Below, piece by piece: positions 54,236-64,000 of a stretch of 64,000 nucleotides of DNA. The notes under the pieces are model-generated. The model worked only from the letters and a program-made list of their open reading frames with translations, did no database searches and was not told the DNA's origin. Each line of letters opens with the position of its first letter. The stretch's first letter is position 1. Both the position numbers and the translations under genes were made by a program. The DNA comes from Tipula vernalis (taxonomy: Eukaryota > Arthropoda > Insecta > Diptera > Tipulidae). The stretch covers positions 206,754,420 to 206,818,419 of the forward strand of contig OY282560.1 of the NCBI GenBank assembly GCA_958295665.1, written 5' to 3'.

Positions 54236-54918
54236 TGTTCTGTGCCAAGAGGTTGGGTTCCACAATTAAAATTCGAAACTTGCTACAGAAAATGATTATG
54301 CGATAAACTGGATGGTAATTTGGTAATGGCTGGTATTATTATTTTTATTTTAGCTTTTTATTAAGATCTGAACGCTTTGGTGGTTGATGTTAGAAGAAAG
54401 TATATTTTTCCAAAAAAGAATTTTTACAATATTTTTAGTTAATAATAATTATAATAGGTGGTATAATAAGTATAATAATAATTAAGCATGAAAGTATTGA
54501 ACGCACCCGCTTATTCCGCAATTAAGCTATAAATATAATTTTAACATTTGTAAGGTTATAAATTGATTGTCAAATTAGAATTTAATTTGGTAAGCAATAC
54601 AAAAGGGCAATAAATTCAATGTTATTAAATTAAAATCTAAATTAATTCTAGTTTGTTATCAAATTAATTCAGGGCACAAATATGTAGTGTTGTAATATTA
54701 AATCAGGTAAGTAACTAAATATTAAGTTGTGATTCTAATTGGAAATTAATTTTATGTATACATTTTCTTATATGATTTTAGGTTAAGATTTACAACCACA
54801 ACAATACTAATGGATTAAATTTTAAAGATAAATACATAATTTCAATTTTAGAAGGTTAATGCTAAGTGTTTTTTATTATTTCTGTTTTTTGCAGCTGTTC
54901 CTGGTAGTGGCTTCAACA
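54236..54918 (-). repeat. 3' LTR of BEL-3 (683 bp)
   Basis: Plus strand TGTTCTGTGCC to CTTCAACA. The minus strand begins TGTTGAAGCC and is preceded by AAGGCGGCTGGGA, a good polypurine tract. Confidence 0.85.
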
Positions 54919-54950
54919 TCCCAGCCGCCTTGAATCGGATGATTCAACAA

Positions 54951-57900
54951 TTAGTTTACTGGTAGCAAGCATAGCTTATGTATTGGACGTTTCATGATTG
55001 CTGTTGATGTTTTTAGTGTTACAACCCTCACATGAGTATCCGGTCCTGGATGCAGCTCGATTACTTTACCCATGAACCACTTTGTTGGAGGTAAATTATT
55101 GCCTTTTATAAGGACAATATCGCCGATTTTAATGTTTTTCTCCTTCTTGTGCCATTTACTTCGTTGCTGGAGATTGGTTAAATACTCATCTTCCATCTAT
55201 TTAGTGTGGATAATTTAGTGTCGCCGTGGTCTTAAGCAGAAAGTTGTGTTGTGGCGCGCCCGATTAGAAAGTGTGCCGGAGGTAAATAATCGGTGTCGTC
55301 CGCTGAGAGCACACAAATTGGTCGAGAATTTAACATGGATTCAATTTCAACGAGCAATGTGACCATTTCTTCCAATATAAGTATGTGCCCATCGGTTACT
55401 CTGCGTAGGTGGTATTTGGCGCTCTTGACTGCAGCTTCCCACAATCCCCCAAAATGCGGTGAGTTTAGCGGGATAAATTTGAATGTTCTTTCATCTGTTA
55501 ATAAGAAATTAGAGAAAATGTTAGCGTTATCTTTTAGAAATTTAATTAGCTTTAGTTGATAGACATATAAATATGCAGATGTAAATCTTGCGTGTTTTCT
55601 GACCTCGTCCTCTGACCAGATGAATTGGGAACGGCCCTGCATAATCTACCCCAACTTTGGGAAATGGTCTAATCAGCTCTTCACGGGGTACTGGGCAAAT
55701 CTCCCATGATTTGGGTAAGCGTCTTGGCGTCGTGTTTCACGCATTTTTACGCTAGCTGCGTACTGTTTTTCTGATCAGATTTCACCCTCCTAGAATCAAA
55801 TATTTTGTACGAAGTGTTGCCTCCATTAGCGTTGGTCCGGCATGCAGGTAACGTACATGATGTTCTCGGACAATTAATTCGGTTAATTCGTCTCTGGATT
55901 GTAATATCAATGGGTGCTTGATGTTGTAGGTTATTGATGCGTTTTTAATTCTGCCACCAACTCGAAGTAAGCCCGATTCGTCGATAAATGGTTTAAGGTA
56001 GATGAGCCTACTTGAAGACGGAAGTTCTTTATTGAATGCAAGGAGTTTCAATTCTAGATCAAAGTCCTTTGATTGGATGTGCTTGAATAGTGAATTCTGG
56101 AATTTTTGTAATTCTGAACAGGCAAGGTATGGTATACTGGGGTTCTCGGACTTGATCTTATATTGATTAATCGAAATACATAGGCTAGGATTCGGATAAT
56201 TATGTTGTAGCTAGGTATTCGTTTTATCAAATTGTCTATCACATTGGGTTGATGAATTTGAATATTCAGTGTTTGTGAACGCATTTCTTCGGTTTTGCTT
56301 GTATCCCATTTGTTATTTGGCCATTTACTTGTGTCTCCTAGCCACTCTGGACCTTTCCACCATAAATTTAAGTTCCCTAGTTAATCAGAGATCTGTTCAT
56401 GATGGTAAGTACCTCACCGGTTCGATTTCCGACGAAAGTGTTCCATTTTGTTGCATGTGCAGAAAGCCAGTCTAGGACGATTGTGGAGTCAGTCCATGCA
56501 GTTATTATTGGTATCTCTATTTGCAGTCCGTTTTTTACCTTTATTAGCAATTTTGATAAGAGCATTGCGCCACACTACTCCAGCCGTGGAATTGAAACCT
56601 GTTTCACTAATGCTACTTTGGTTTTAGACGACAGCAAACAAATTTCGGAACGACCATGCTCAGCAACCTTTCCCTTTTGAGTTGTGTTAATGTATCTGCC
56701 TATCTCGATTTCCCTTATATTATGTAGTGTTATATTATGTACATATTATGTAGAGCATTACGTATGTTGAGCCACTCTGCCGATAAATAATCAGGTAGTT
56801 GGTCATCCCAATTAAGGTTTTCAATCTACAATCTTTGAAAAAATATTTTTATTCTGATGGTTACTGGGGCAAGCAATCCAAGAGGATCAAAGAGTCGACT
56901 TGCCTCAGAGAGAATTCCTCGATTTGTTATGGTTGGCACGTTACTGAGATTAATTTGAAACTGGAAGCAATCCTTTTGTGGATTCCAATGTAACCTTAGA
57001 ACTTTAACAGCAGTGGATGGTTCTATTTCAAGTATGTTGTTTGAATCATTTGGTTTTTGGTTGGTAAGTATTCTTTCATCGTTGGTTAACCATTTTCTAA
57101 GGTTGAATCCGGAATTTGATAAAATGGTGATGATTTCTTCATTGAGTTTTGCTGCATCTTCTACTGTGTCGGCTCCAGTCATTAGATCGTCCACGTTCGT
57201 ATTATTTCTGATCTGATCTACTGCGGTGTTGAAAGTTTCTTCAAATTTGGTTGTTGCTTCGTTGAGTGCACGGGTTGCTAGGTAAGTAGCACTTGCTGTG
57301 CCATATAGGTGACGGTTTGCAGCTCTTTGATATTGGGTATCGTCTTTGGCAACTAAAACTTGTCGAAACATCTTTTCGACATCTGCTGTGAACGCTACTT
57401 TAAATTTTTTGAAGCGTAGTAACATTTCATACAATGTTGATTGTACTGTTGGTCCGACTGAAAGACAATCATTCAACGATTTTCCTGTGGAACTTTTTGT
57501 GGAACCATCAAAAACCACTCTTAGTTTGGTCGTACTGCTCGAATTTTTGATTGCGCCGTGATGAAGTATAGGTAGTAACCTTTAGACCTTTCATCAGTTT
57601 CGCTTAGTGGTTTCATATGGTTGAGTTTTATATATTCTAACATAAAGTCTTTATACATTTTTTCAAATTCTTTATCCTTGTAGAATCTTCTCTCCATTGA
57701 ATGCATCCTTTGAACGGCTGCTTTAAATGAATCGCCTAAAAATGATTGCGGAGACAGTTTAAATGGTAAACTTACCTTAGACCAGTGATATCTGTTTCAG
57801 TGGTTTCTGTGAAATAATTTTCACAAAATGTTTCTTCTTGTGAGAGTTGGTAGTTTGGGGACTCTATTGATTCAATTTCCCAAAATTGTCGTAATTGGCG

Positions 57901-58240
57901 GTCTAAGATTTCTTCGGAGTTGCTCATTGTAACAGTCATTGATTGTATTGCTGGGCTGTTCTCAGCTCTTCCTGCCCCGATCCATCCCAATTTAGTTCTT
58001 TGCAAAACTAATTGGCTTGTGGTTATAATTTTTCCTTCTGTCGGCACCAATGATGATATAAATTTTTAACCCCTTGGTTCGGGTTTGTTCGATAGTGAAA
58101 CTGTCAGCGATACTAATCCTCTTGTATATCCAGATAATACTCCTCAAATACCGGCTATGACAAGTTTAGCATATCTTCTTTTTAACTGAAGTCTTTGTGC
58201 ACAGCTCTCTGTTATGAATGAGCACTGTGATCTGGAATCC
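54951..58240 (-). pseudogene. pol: BEL-3 Pol remnant: protease to integrase
   Basis: Pieces, 5' to 3': protease with LLDSRSQ (Gly replaced by Arg) at about 58200-58235; 57772-58050; RT 56826-57518 with VVFDGS, FTADVEKMFRQ and NVDDLMTG (Tyr of YVDD replaced by Asn); RNase H 56377-56565 with AWTDST; HHCC segment 55782-56051 with LLRVGGRIKN; integrase 55232-55642 with PHFGGLWEA; C-terminal 54951-55196 with NLPPTKWFMGKV. The integrase segment lacks the DNG block with the second Asp. At least six frame breaks. Confidence 0.88.
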
Positions 58241-58254
58241 AGTAATACGTGGCA

Positions 58255-59604
58255 CTATTGGAGTCGGTTTTGTCCATCAAGTATGCATACTAAGGCTGTG
58301 GGTAATACCGAACTTCCGATTTTATGGTTTGTGGTATAGCTTGTGACGCTGAACTCAGTCTCTTGTACGTTGTGCACAGTGACTTCTGATGTTGGTTTTG
58401 TATGCAAATCATTATGGAGTAGGGTGTGGTGTTTCCTGTTGCACTGCCTGCACCTAAATCTGGATTTACATAAGTATATATTGTGGTTGTTGTTTAGGCA
58501 GTTGAAACAACGATTTTCCTTTATTAATAAAGCTTTTCTATCTTCTACTGATATTTTTTTAAATTTTGGACATTCGAACAATCTATGTTGCTCTTTTGGA
58601 CACAATGAACATAATGGGATTTGGATATCTGAAATAACGTTACTTTTTATGGAAGGTTTAGTCGAAAACTGGAAACGTCTAACAGCGCCACCTTTGAATG
58701 ACTTATTGCGCATCAATTCTTTTTGTAAGAAAATCAAAGAATTGCTTAATGGTTTGTAGCTCGTAATATGCTGAGGCTTGGGTCCATAGGCTGTTCGTTT
58801 CCTCGTCTAGTTTGCTGATCAATATATGAATTAACCAATGATCCCTGGATTCAGCACCTTCTCCTAATGCTTTAAGTCCCCGTATGATTTCATCGGAGGT
58901 GTCGTGTAATCGTCGGACATTTGCACTATTTGGCGTTGTTACAGAGGGCTGGATCATAAAATTTTTAATAAATGCTTGGATCGTGTGTTTCTTGCGGTCA
59001 TATCGGCTTCGTAATTTTTGTAGTGCTTCAATATAGTTGGCATAGGTTATACTAAAGTGCTTGAGTAACCCAGCAGCTTCACCTCGTAGGGTTCCTTTCA
59101 GGTACTGTATCGGATGTTATCATTAATTGTTGAACAGAATAAGTCGAAATAAGACTGCCATTCTGTGTATTCTCCAGAAAATAGTGTCATGGTGATTTTG
59201 GGAAATTTTACTTCAGTGTGGGTTCCATTCGTAGAAGCATCTGCTATGGTTTCGTTTAATGTTTCGTTAAATTCCATCCTCATTCGTAGTGCTGAATTTA
59301 AGCCTGATACTGCCTTGTAGTAGTTTTCTTCAAACTCTTCATCTAGTTCCTCGTTGTTGTCGAGCGCAAAAATTTTGTCTTCTATACTAATAAAGTCAGT
59401 GCGGTAGCATTCTACATTGGACAATCTAGCCCTAATATCTTCAATATTGGTTGTACCTTTTATTTCGTTGATGTATTTCAGTAGCTTTGTCATGTTTCCT
59501 TTTACATATACGAGCGGCGTTTTTTGAAAGAAAGTAAGTCCGCCATTTTGATATATAATTTTCACTATGACACTCTTTATGTTTTCACTAAAATCACTGT
59601 TCAC
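58255..59604 (-). pseudogene. gag: BEL-3 Gag remnant
   Basis: N-terminal part 59098-59604 with KFPKITMTLFSGEYTEWQSY. A frameshift follows, then GEAAGLLKHFSITYANY and, at 58703-58957, RRLHDTSDEIIRGLKALGEG. The last piece (58255-58737) has cysteine motifs CSLCPKEQHRLFEC, CFNCLNNNHNIYLC and CRQCNRKHHTLLH. The upstream limit is uncertain. Confidence 0.85.
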
Positions 59605-59685
59605 TGGTCACTTTTCTTTATATAATTGTTTTATATTACAAGAATTCGCGCTTGCAAGATTTTAAAGTTTATAATACTACCTTTA

Positions 59686-60542
59686 TCAACAAGTTCCAGG
59701 AATAACCACCGTGTGGTGCTCCCTTCGTTCCGATTTGAGTTCTGTTTTTTTTGTTAAATTGGTACATCTGTTGTTGATATTCCCTCTAAATCTTAGCGTC
59801 ATAGCTTGACATTTGCAAAAATTACGTAGTCAAGAGTACATCTATCTCTGTGTGTGTTGGCGATTTTTCCATTATTTCCTCTCGGCTACTGAAACGCGTT
59901 CCCCGTAATGGTTTTTTAACTCGATTGAACAGAAAGAATTCACAGGGAGCCAAATCAGGTAAATTCGGTGGCTGTTGGATGGTATTTGTTGCATTTTTCG
60001 TCAAAAAATTACGAATAATGATGGCACTGTGCGACGGTGCGTTATCATGGTGCAAAATCCACGAGTTTTCTGCCCACAATTCTGGTCTCTTTCGGCGAAT
60101 TGCTTCACGCAAACGACTCCTAACGTCCAAATAATAATCTTTGTTTACGGTCTGGCCTTTCGGCAAAAATTCATGATGCACTACATCGTTGTAATCCATG
60201 AAAACCGTGAGCATTGCCTTTTTTTTTTGACTGAAAACGACGTGGCTTTTTTGGTCTCGGCTCATTTGGTGAACGCTATTCACTTGCCTGATGTCTGGAT
60301 TGCGTGTCGTACTCAAAAACCCACGTCTCGTCTCCAGTAATGATCCTTTTGATGAATGTGGGATCGGATTCAGCCTCGCAAATCATGTCTAAAATTGTAA
60401 ATAATCGCCAACACACACAGAGATAGATGTACTCTTGATTTAGAGGGAATATCAACAACAGATATACCAACTTAACAAAAAAACAGAACTCAAATCGGAA
60501 CGATGGGAGCGCCACACGGTGGTTATTCCGGGAACTTGTTGA
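59686..60542 (-). mobile_element. Mariner with very long inverted repeats, in BEL-3 leader
   Basis: Terminal inverted repeats of roughly 150 bp (left about 59686-59865, right about 60395-60542). The left arm alone carries an extra 35-bp or so segment after CCCTCTAAATC. TA precedes the left end (59684-59685); the right flank reads TC, so the duplication is unclear or mutated. Confidence 0.75.
59822..60400 (-). pseudogene. Mariner transposase, N-terminal part missing
   Basis: The readable part starts with KRIITGDETWVFEYD (first catalytic Asp intact) at about 60300-60350, then a frame change, then the open frame 59822-60316: KKKAMLTVFMDYND, LREAIRRKRPELWAENSW, HHDNAPSHS (second Asp), PDLAPCEFFLF, where the third catalytic Asp is Glu. 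The DNA-binding half is absent. Confidence 0.85.
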
Positions 60543-60823
60543 TCATTGTAGTATGAAAGACCCCAATAAAATTATGGCTTAGCAATTGTGTACCCCAAAT
60601 AAATTACGATTTATAAATTGTTTGCTCAAATTGTATATTTATTTTTATTTATTAATTTAAATAAAGTTATACTTGCGGTTTCTTTTTATATGTATACTTA
60701 TTGCAGCTGTAAGTTAGATCTCCATGCGGTTACTTGATGAAAATTCCGTGTTCTGGTTTTCGTACTCGATTCGCTATCCAATATTCAATTAATAAATTTT
60801 ATTATAGAATCCGTAGGTCCGGA

Positions 60824-60840
60824 TCCGGCTCGAAGGACCA
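60824..60840 (-). promoter_or_regulatory. BEL-3 primer-binding site, tRNA-Tyr
   Basis: TCCGGCTCGAAGGACCA on the plus strand equals the 3' end of tRNA-Tyr with CCA. The LTR begins one base later at 60842. Confidence 0.8.
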
Positions 60841-60841
60841 A

Positions 60842-61043
60842 TGTTCTGTACCAAGAGCTTGGGTTCCACAATTAAAATTCGAAACTTGGTACAGAAAATG
60901 ATGATGCGGTAAACTGGATGGTAATTTGTATTATTGTTTTTATTTTAGCTTTATATTAAGATCTGAACGCTTTGGTGGTTGATGTAAGAGAAAGTATACT
61001 TTTCGAAAAAAAAATTTTTACAATATTTTTAGTTAATAATAAT
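60842..61043 (-). repeat. 5' LTR of BEL-3, truncated
   Basis: Matches the first 200 bp or so of 54236-54918 (R/U5 side) and then stops at 61043. The U3 part of the promoter LTR is gone. Confidence 0.85.
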
Positions 61044-61429
61044 TGAAATACTTTCTAGAGATGAAATTTGTGGCAAACCAAAATGAGCCTATAAACAACC
61101 GTAACATCACCAAATGGAAACATCAGTAATTATGTTGTTTTCACAATTTTTCATTTTATATGAAACATGTTTCGGCTGAAATATGTCGCCTGAGATAGCC
61201 AAGACACTATCTGTATTACCAAACTTTTGGCTGAAAACTTTCAGCTAACTTTAAAAGCGTCATTGAAACAGCACCATCTAAGGTAAGTTAAAAAAAAATA
61301 TTTATTGTAAATTATTTTCTTTTATTGAGACTTTTTCACAGTGTGCAAAACATAGAGAATTGCTAATGCCTAGGGGATCCAACAAGATTATTAAAATATT
61401 TGGCTAATCATAAAACATAAGCATATTAA
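61044..61429. other. Non-coding stretch
   Basis: No feature recognised. It ends with TTAA at 61426-61429, flank of the next MITE. Confidence 0.5.
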
Positions 61430-61710
61430 CACTTAACCGACGACGGGCTGTTTCGCGAGAATTCCGCACAACATAATAGTTAAAATAGAGTTGTGGCGAA
61501 AGTAAAAATATTTTGCCTTGTAATATTTTTTTTCTTGTAGTACAAACCTTCATTCATACATGGAAGCACAAAATGGTTTATTTTTTGCCGTTAGATACTA
61601 CAAAACCTGACGTTAAACCGTCAGAAGTCGAAAAAGGTAGTCCCCACCGGCCCGCCGGTTAACATCAGCTGACGAGGCCGGTAGATACTACTCATCCCGT
61701 CGGTTAAGTG
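61430..61710. mobile_element. 281-bp MITE with CACTTAACCGACG termini
   Basis: Starts CACTTAACCGACGACGGG and ends CCCGTCGGTTAAGTG, inverted. The left flank is TTAA, the right TTGA. Near-TTAA flanks suggest the piggyBac type, but the termini do not start CCC. No ORF. Confidence 0.6.
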
Positions 61711-63160
61711 TTGAGAAGAGATTTTGAAAGGGAAATAAGAACAAGAAAAAGTTAAATTAACATGATTTAGTAAAACAAAAATACTTCAAGGACTTTCTTT
61801 TATTATTTCATCAAGGTAAACTGAAATCTCTTTTATAAAATCAATATTTATTAGCAATATATCCCTTTCTGAGAGAAGTATTGCCCAAGGAATTGGCTAG
61901 CTTCTGTATTTTATTTTATTATTCGTTCGACAGAATTATTGGATTTGTGTATTTTCTTTTTGGAACGCTGTCATTTCCGATTAATTTGGAAATGTTGAGT
62001 TTCTTTTTTGTTTTTCTTTTTTTATAAATGTACATTTATTGAAATGAGATTCAGCTAACAAAAATCGAAATACATATATTGATTCGTTTCCATACTACGT
62101 ACATATATTGTGGCTTAGGTATGTGGACAATTAATCTAACTCAAAAAAAAAATGAAATAAAAATCCGCCTGTGTTCGTCATTCTTTAATTTTATGGTTAG
62201 AATTCCATCTTCGTTTCATCAGGATTTTATATGATTTTGTTTTGTGATGGAATAATGTCTATTCGACTGGAATTGAGGTTAGGTTATTTTCAATTATTTC
62301 AGGTGTAATTAAACATTCCAATCGATATGTACAATAAAACAACGATTTTGGTGTATTGTGTATTAGGAAGCGGAATGCCAACAACAAAACAAAAATGTGT
62401 ACGTAACGATATCTTCTAATAGCATAAAACACACAAAATATGTTTATTGTATTGATATCGATGATACATTGCTTCAACAGCATGTTGACGGTTTTATATT
62501 TGTGGCAAAATAGAAATTCCATTTAAAAAAAAATATTTTGTTGTGTTATGTAGCCTCCAAGGATCCACTCTACCATGTGAAACATTTTGTAATGAACGCT
62601 GTTTTCGCCTTGAGTACAAAAAAAAACAAATTTTACTTCTATTTTGGTTTATTAAAATACGATTTTTTGGAAAATTAGATTTATATTGCATCATCATTTT
62701 GTTCCAGAATTTTCGTCACCTTAATGCGTTAATACTTTAAAATAATCACAACAACTGTTTTGTACGCCTTTAGCTTTCTAAAGTGTTATTGTTAGAAATA
62801 AATTTAAACGCTACGGCTGTGTACTGCTTTAATAAATGAGGTTTAAATTATCATTATAAGTGGTTTAGATAAAAATATAGAAAATGCTGGAAACTTTTCT
62901 TTCCTTCTCTAGCCATTAAATTCTAATTTATAATGAAAAGATAATAATTGTGTCGTAACGGGTATAATAATAACCGTATAGTATATGTGGGATGGGTGGT
63001 TGTTTTGTGATATTTATTATATAACTGTGTATATAAAGATGTGTACTGTCATATAAATTTACTGTATAGATATAACTGTTGTAATTAAAATGTGTTTTCA
63101 TCTACTGTATACGAATATACTTCATTGGTAAAATAGAAATATTCTTCACGAATAGTTTAT
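61711..63160. other. Non-coding AT-rich stretch
   Basis: No gene or repeat recognised; only short chance ORFs on both strands. Confidence 0.5.
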
Positions 63161-63161
63161 A

Positions 63162-63399
63162 CAGGGTGACCCATTTTAAAAGAACCACTCAAATAACTCC
63201 CAGGAAAGGCCTAAAGTTATACAATTTTTATGATATTGAATTTGACCTTGATTTTAAATTTAAAGGGCATTTCAAGGTCAAGACGCCTTTTTTGAGTAGA
63301 AACTTCTTATTTTGACTTTGGATTCTGAAAGCCCGTGAAATTCTACTTTCCGTCATATACAGTATCATGATAGGGATCAAAGGTGATTTCATAGTGAAG
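63162..63399. repeat. Probable small repeat beginning TACAGGGTGACCCATTTTAA
   Basis: The opening resembles common insect MITE termini of the CAGGGTG type. The rest interrupts the integrase reading frame on the minus strand, which becomes unrecognisable below about 63400. The right boundary is not defined. Confidence 0.35.
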
Positions 63400-64000
63400 C
63401 CATTTAATTTGATTTTGTTGTGTGACTTCTGTAAGCGCATCTTGGTCTCCTTGAGATTTGAACAGCTGAGACAACTCATGTAGTTGGTTAATAGGTCCAA
63501 CAAAATTTGTGGCATTATCTGAAAAGATATCGGAACAGATACTACGAGTCGCAACAAATCTTTTTAGACATCCAATGAATGAGTTAGTTGTTAATTACGA
63601 TGCAACTTCCAGATGCACAACAAGCAGACGAACACGCAAACATAAGACTTGGTGGGCCGCTTTCCTCGCAATTTGTAGTGGGTTTGGAATGGGCCACAAA
63701 AATCAATACCAACATTTGTAAACGGCGAAGCCATTTGTATTCTCAGTGGTGGTAGATTTCCCATTAACTGTCTTAAATTTCGAGGTCGAACCTTGAAACA
63801 TTTTTCTGCATAATCATCTCCCATCAATTGGCCAAAATTCACACCGCACAGCAGCTAACAAGGCTTGTGGGCCAGCATAAGCCATTCGTTTATGATAATA
63901 ATTTATTAAACTGATTGTGAGAAAATGTGAGGATGGCATCACAATTGGATGTTTAACATCATATGATAGCGAAGATTGTTGAAGACGCCCGCCAACTAGA
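63400..64000 (-). pseudogene. pol: BEL/Pao integrase fragment (BEL-4), runs off the window
   Basis: Minus strand from the right edge: VGGRLQQSSLSYDVKHPIVM, YYHKRMAYAGPQALLAAV (HHCC zinc region), LRQLMGNLPPLRI, VGIDFCGPF with the first catalytic Asp, SFIGCLKRFVATR, then IFSDNATNFVG (second Asp; the usual Gly is Ala). The Glu region is absent, ending near 63400. Several frame breaks; the longest open frame is 63591-63842. A separate copy from BEL-3, with different sequence. Confidence 0.85.

Larger units (their letters stand above)
54236..61043 (-). mobile_element. BEL/Pao LTR retrotransposon (BEL-3), old, 5' LTR truncated
   Basis: Complete 3' LTR at left, degraded pol and gag on the minus strand, tRNA-Tyr primer site, then only about 200 bp of the 5' LTR. 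LTR pieces differ by perhaps 8%, and every gene is broken, so it is much older than BEL-1 and BEL-2. A mariner (59686-60542) lies in its leader. Confidence 0.88.

Noticed and set aside
63228..63557. 109-residue minus-strand ORF as a gene
   Set aside because: It is an out-of-frame reading over BEL integrase and the repeat that follows it.

Overview
The window is a dense, nested transposable-element landscape from an AT-rich animal genome, most likely an insect. BEL/Pao elements, Osvaldo/Ulysses-type and CsRn1-type Ty3 elements, Jockey-type LINEs, mariners, PIF/Harbinger with spliceosomal introns, and a satellite occur together. I recognise no single-copy host gene. The mix suggests pericentromeric or otherwise repeat-rich chromatin. 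Order and species cannot be fixed from the sequence.

Layout. 1-7626: a young BEL/Pao element on the minus strand (BEL-1), its 3' LTR cut by the window edge. It sits in the plus-strand helper gene of a PIF/Harbinger transposon, whose decayed four-exon transposase lies convergently at 12177-13547. The same helper gene is also split by a Jockey-type LINE (7740-11878). 14680-22179: an LTR element with 1.37-kb LTRs and a TCAT target duplication. It carries gag and a broken env and no pol at all. About 22205-23225: a 1-kb imperfect palindrome. 24530-29204: a mariner fragment, then a 164-bp satellite array interrupted by a 1.75-kb solo LTR.

29205-35686: a second, recent BEL/Pao element (BEL-2, plus strand, CTGGC duplication) with damaged protease, RT-region frame and integrase. 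36462-37335: an internally deleted mariner. 37663-38860: a Helitron remnant. 40797-45526: a defective CsRn1-type Ty3 element with a tRNA-Trp primer site and GCAT duplication. 46289-47572: another solo LTR (CCTT duplication). 47573-about 53560: a minus-strand LINE broken by a plus-strand LINE fragment and a mariner (50169-51439). 54236-61043: an old, frame-broken BEL/Pao element (BEL-3), itself invaded by a mariner with very long inverted repeats. 61430-61710: a MITE with near-TTAA flanks. 63400-64000: integrase of a fourth BEL/Pao element running off the window.

The elements do not form a pathway; they are layers of insertion that can be ordered in time. LTR pairs of BEL-1, BEL-2 and the CsRn1-type element are about 99% identical by eye, so these are recent. 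BEL-3 LTR pieces differ by roughly 8%. The most unusual object is the 14680-22179 element: it moved recently by its LTRs and target duplication, yet it has no protease, RT, RNase H or integrase, so another element's enzymes must have copied it, or pol was lost after insertion. Three LTRs in the window begin TGTAAC and end TTACA with 4-bp duplications, which suggests a wider group of these elements. Identity percentages are visual estimates.
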